Source: Jaltomata sinuosa (taxonomy: Eukaryota; Streptophyta; Magnoliopsida; Solanales; Solanaceae). From it: 64,000 nt of DNA. A program made the position numbers and the translations under genes. This document shows, one piece after another, positions 60,409 to 64,000 of the stretch. The stretch spans positions 62,001 through 126,000 of the forward strand of contig QJPP01003111.1 of the NCBI GenBank assembly GCA_003996215.1, read 5' to 3'. Positions within the stretch are counted from its first letter, which is position 1, and every line of letters begins with the position of its first letter. Under the pieces are notes generated by a model. That model saw only the letters and a list, made by a program, of their open reading frames with translations. It ran no database searches and had not been told where the DNA came from.

Positions 60409-60966
60409 TGTCTATAAGACGCCATCCAAATCGGATGCTAACCGGATCTCTCAAAATTGGAAGGCCAAAGGTCGTCTGTAAGCCACAACAATGTTCGAAA
60501 CTGGATAGTTTGCGGGATTGCCCAAAACTTGATAGACTAAGAGTTATCGGTAAGACACAATGATATCTGAAACCAGATAGTGTGCAAGATCACCTGAAAA
60601 TTGAAGTTTAAGGGTAATGCGTAAGTCGCGATAATATCCGCAATTGGATAAAGTTCTAGACTACCAAAAAATTGATAGTCCAAGGGTTATCTATAAGCCA
60701 CGACATATCCACGTTGATATTGTGTAGGACTACCCAAAGGCTAGCAATTCAAGGGAAATCTATAAGTCACGTTACATCCAAGATCGGATAAAAGTGCAGT
60801 ATTACCCAAAAACTGGCAATTCGAAAGACATCTGTAATCCGCCTCTATCCAAAGTCGGATGATGTGCAAGATTACTTGAAGTTGACAAATTAAAGGCATC
60901 TGTAAGCCGCATCTATCCAAAGTCAAATGATGTGCTAGATTACCCAAAGTTGGACAATTCAGGGAT
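60409..60966 (+). repeat. About 70-bp tandem repeat, 8 copies, in E5 3' region
   Basis: Diverged units of about 66-72 bases, each from taagccgc...tatccaaa..cggat through gtgcaagattaccc to aattcaagggcatctg. The unit identity is moderate, pointing to an old array. Confidence 0.75.
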
Positions 60967-62330
60967 GTCAGTTAATCGCGTTAATATGGATGATGCACAA
61001 GATTTACCCCAAAGGCATATGCAAAGACTACTGTCAATAGCTAAGAAGGCTATCACATTCAAGAGAATGCCGTAAATAGTTACGAAGACTGTTACATCGT
61101 AACAGCTATGAAGGTTGTCATACTCAAAAACCACCACGAAGGCAATCCTATCTGATAGCTATAAGGTCTATTATATTCTCATCATGGAAGTCGCTATTTC
61201 TCAAAACAAATATGGGAAAGGATGACATCTGCTTCAAAAAGCGACATATGGGAAAAATGAGGAAAAAAGAAATCTTTCTCTACTAAATTACTTTACTACT
61301 AACCATTTTGTTTCAAATATTACCGAGAACATCCGAGAGGATGAAAATCTTGAATCAGAATGATAGGTACAAAATACGTCAAAAGGACGTCACAACACGA
61401 AATTCGAACATAATCCCAGGATGAGGTATGACGAATAAACTACCTCTCCAAATAGAATTATGTTATTACTAACAATTTTTTGTTTTGAGATGATGTCGAG
61501 AGCATCCGAGAAGGATGAAGTTCTCAAAGCAAAACCACAGGTGAGAACTATACCAAAACGGACACATCACAACGTGGAACTTTTCTTAGCAGCGAACTGG
61601 GACATAGTCCAGAGAGGAATATCAAACTCTTTGGACGCGAGATGAGGGACGAATTTTCACCGCCATCAAACCACACCCCTATCAGAAGACATGTGGGTAT
61701 TTCCTATCATTAGGTCTTATTTTCACATCCAGGGTATTTCCTAAACTCACGCTGGAAGCAATATTCCTTATTTTCAAATCCGGGTGATGATACATCTCGA
61801 CCTTTGGAAATTATGTCCGGGTAAAATCTTACTTATGGGTGTGAATAGCTCCACATTCATAAGTGGAGAGTTTACAAGCCTCTTTTCTATAGCTCAATTC
61901 ATTTGTCACTTATCTCGAGCCAAAGGTTGTCTTAACATAAGGATTACCTTTTTCACCAATTGAGTCAAACTACAAGTAACCTAGTTCCCTGAGTCTTGGG
62001 ATATGTAGGTGGGCTCTATGTTGAAAACTCGATTGCATTCAAAACCCTTCCCTAGTCCTCTTACTCCCCAACTTTTTGGTCTCTCCGTGCTCTAAAATCG
62101 GGATAGTTTATAATTCTTTCAAAATCATCCGTAAAATCAAGCGTCTTGAACTACAAGTGGCCTAAATTCTCATGCAACCTGAGATATGTAGGAAACTCAA
62201 TACTGAAGTTTGGTCATGATCCCTTGAAATTTGTGCTAGAACCAACCACTTTCTGAAGATGAATCTTTGGTCGGATAAAATTGAGAACGTCAATTCCCTT
62301 TGCCCAGGGTTCCTTACATCCACCCTACCC
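60967..62330 (+). other. E5 3' region, last part
   Basis: Non-coding. It holds a diverged direct duplication of about 160 bases (from about 61304 and from about 61463; both with actaac, tttgttt, gagagcatccgagaaggatga) and two further copies of the gatatgtagg motif (61967-62031, 62147-62218). Confidence 0.5.
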
Positions 62331-62348
62331 AAAGGGAGGGGCAGTTGT
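62331..62348 (+). other. E5 polypurine tract
   Basis: AAAGGGAGGGGCAGTTGT directly before the LTR start TGACACG. Confidence 0.85.
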
Positions 62349-64000
62349 TGACACGTAATTTTTACTGCCCACATTACGGATTAATCTTGAGCCTTTTCAA
62401 ATCTTAAACAATGTTTTGGAATAATTATTTTGTAAAAAGGATAAGATATTTTCCAAATCATCTTTATAATAGTTTTGAGTAGGAATTTATATTTTTCATA
62501 TTTTATTATGTGGAATTTATATAAGTTTACTTAAAGAACTATTTTAAAGTCTAAATTCATAAGAAATCATTTTTAAAAGATCATATGCTTGATTTTCCTC
62601 CAAATTGGTTAAAATTAGAGATTAATTGAATAATTAATTTCATAATTTTAAAGGAAATAATTAGGCTTTAAACATAACAACTATGTCAAATCATTTAAAT
62701 TTGAATAAGCTAGAGAATTAATTTTTGATTAATTCATTTCTATTCCTATCCTAGTCTAATTCTTGAAATTATTTCAATATTAGCCAAATTGCATTAAATT
62801 ATTCCTAATCTGGCTACCTCTTAAGCCTAAAAGTGGCCACATTTGCAAAATGTGGCCTAATCTTCAATAACCCCTCATCAGACCCTTTGTATTTCAGCCA
62901 AGTTGGGCTCCAATTCGCCCAGCCCACTCCCTCTTTCCCCTTTACCCACCTGACCCGATCCAGGCCCAACCCAACTCACCCTTATCACTCCACCTCTTTC
63001 TCTTTTCTCTCATTTTCACAGACTCAACCAAATGACCCATCACCCTTCTCTCCTCTCTCAACAACGATGAACAACAACTCTAAACCCTAGGCGCCGCCCC
63101 TCAAACCATATGTCTCCCTCATTTCTCCGTACAAAAAACACGTGCTGGGTATGAGAAATCATACCACGAAGGTACTGAAGGTAGCGACATGGAGCTAATC
63201 CACACCTCCCCTTCGTCCTTTACTCAAAATACTGCTCGATTTGTGCCAGATGGGGTATGAATTCATGAGTTGTTCTCCCTTATCCCTTGGTAAATTCAAA
63301 TTCCGTCAGTAAAATCCCCAAAAAACCCTTCAAATCCATTGTCCCACATCGGTGAAACCCAAGAAATTTCACCCAATTAAGCTTATATATAAACCCCCAC
63401 TGTTCTCGATATGGGGGTAACGTTTTCAGAGATAGAAGAACCCTAAAAATCATAAGAAAGCTCATGGATCTTTTGGTGAAGAATTCAAAGTTCTTTTAAT
63501 CGTTTCAAGGGCGAGATTCAAGCGATTTCTGGAGGCTGAAACCTTGTAAGACTTTTGAAGCTTTGGTTTTGGCTATGAAATCCAAGTTTTATTTTTTCGA
63601 TGGTGAAGCGTGACCCGACGAAGCTCATGGGTCTGGTACGCTTCTCTGAAGAAGGTAAACACCTCGTCTTCTCGTGTTTTATTTTATTCTCTTTAGTGTT
63701 TTGTTAGTTTGCTTTTATCTTAGAAATTTCTGGTTTGAGACTGGATTTTGTTTTGATTTGGTGTTAAGAGATCACAAACAAATGTTCAATATCTCTCTCT
63801 TTTAAAATCATTGTCAAATGTAAAAGTGCTAGTGTTCTCCGTGCTGCTCTTTATCTTTTTCTCTGTTTTATCTCATTATAGGAATTGCTTCTTTTTTTTG
63901 AAAATGTTGGTATTATTGTTAAAATTATTTTGTTGTTGTAGAAAGGAGATGTTAAGTCCACTCTATTTTTAGGAAATATTGTCAAGTTTAACTCTGAAAT
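62349..64000 (+). repeat. E5 3' LTR, first 1.65 kb
   Basis: It begins TGACACGTAATTTTTAC and matches 37497 onward, including the TATA box (63384) and the G/C hairpin. It runs off the window; about 1.9 kb more is expected. Confidence 0.85.
63384..63394 (+). promoter_or_regulatory. TATA box of E5 3' LTR
   Basis: TATATATAAAC, equivalent to 38454 in the 5' LTR. Confidence 0.6.

Larger units (their letters stand above)
37497..64000 (+). mobile_element. E5: Ogre/Tat-like element with internally deleted pol
   Basis: A 3.4-kb 5' LTR starts TGACACCC and is followed by a primer site TGGTGACTCTGCTGGGGA (Arg-tRNA type, as in Ogre, from memory). A leader interrupted by E6 is followed by gag, protease, a fused pol remnant and a 4.6-kb repeat-rich 3' region. 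A polypurine tract and the 3' LTR begin at 62349 and run off the window. E5 lies in E3's 3' LTR. RT, RNase H and the integrase core are missing, so it is non-autonomous. Confidence 0.85.

Noticed and set aside
1..64000. Host genes, tRNA genes, CRISPR arrays or bacterial operons
   Set aside because: The only tRNA-like matches are primer binding sites; all long coding regions belong to retroelements; there are no spaced-repeat arrays of CRISPR form.

Overview
The window is plant nuclear DNA made almost entirely of nested long terminal repeat (LTR) retrotransposons of the Ty3/gypsy superfamily. I found no intact host gene, tRNA, rRNA or CRISPR array. The lineages (Tekay/Del-like chromoviruses with an initiator-Met tRNA primer site, Athila-like elements with an Asp-tRNA primer site, and an Ogre/Tat-like element) and the wording of their proteins suggest a large-genome eudicot. 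My best guess is Solanaceae, from remembered similarity only.

Layout, with my own labels. E0 (1-1904): the 3' end and 3' LTR of an Athila-like element whose body lies left of the window. 1905-2186: a short unassigned stretch with a 60-codon open reading. 2187-5715: a minus-strand LTR, probably Tekay-like. E1 (5716-15093): a Tekay-like element with gag remnants and no recognisable pol; its 3' LTR is cut at about 15093. E2 (15094-20133): a 5'-truncated Athila-like element holding late gag, protease and a second reading frame (ORF2), without reverse transcriptase or integrase. E3 (20134-37496): a Tekay-like chromovirus inserted in E2's ORF2. E4 (21878-31705): a complete Athila-like non-autonomous element in E3's 5' LTR, with target-site duplication (TSD) ATTGC. 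E5 (37497 to beyond 64000): an Ogre/Tat-like element in E3's 3' LTR. E6 (41774-53343, minus strand): a complete Tekay chromovirus in E5's leader, with TSD AAAGG. The inferred order of insertion is E2, then E3, then E4 and E5, then E6.

Only E3 and E6 carry a whole gag-protease-RT-RNase H-integrase-chromodomain set, and both are broken by stops or frameshifts. E1, E2, E4 and E5 keep gag but lack a usable reverse transcriptase and integrase, so any mobility would have needed enzymes supplied in trans. E5 shows a junction that fuses the stretch just before RT directly to the integrase C-terminus.

The most interesting system is the E2/E4 family. Both copies have gag, no RT or integrase, and an ORF2 resembling the family called putative plant transposon protein (Transposase_32). 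ORF2 sits behind a conserved leader that looks like its own transcription unit: a dyad-rich cluster, an AT-rich stretch, a CT-rich 5' leader, and an intron-like segment of about 1.05 kb ending 2-3 bases before the ORF2 ATG in both copies.
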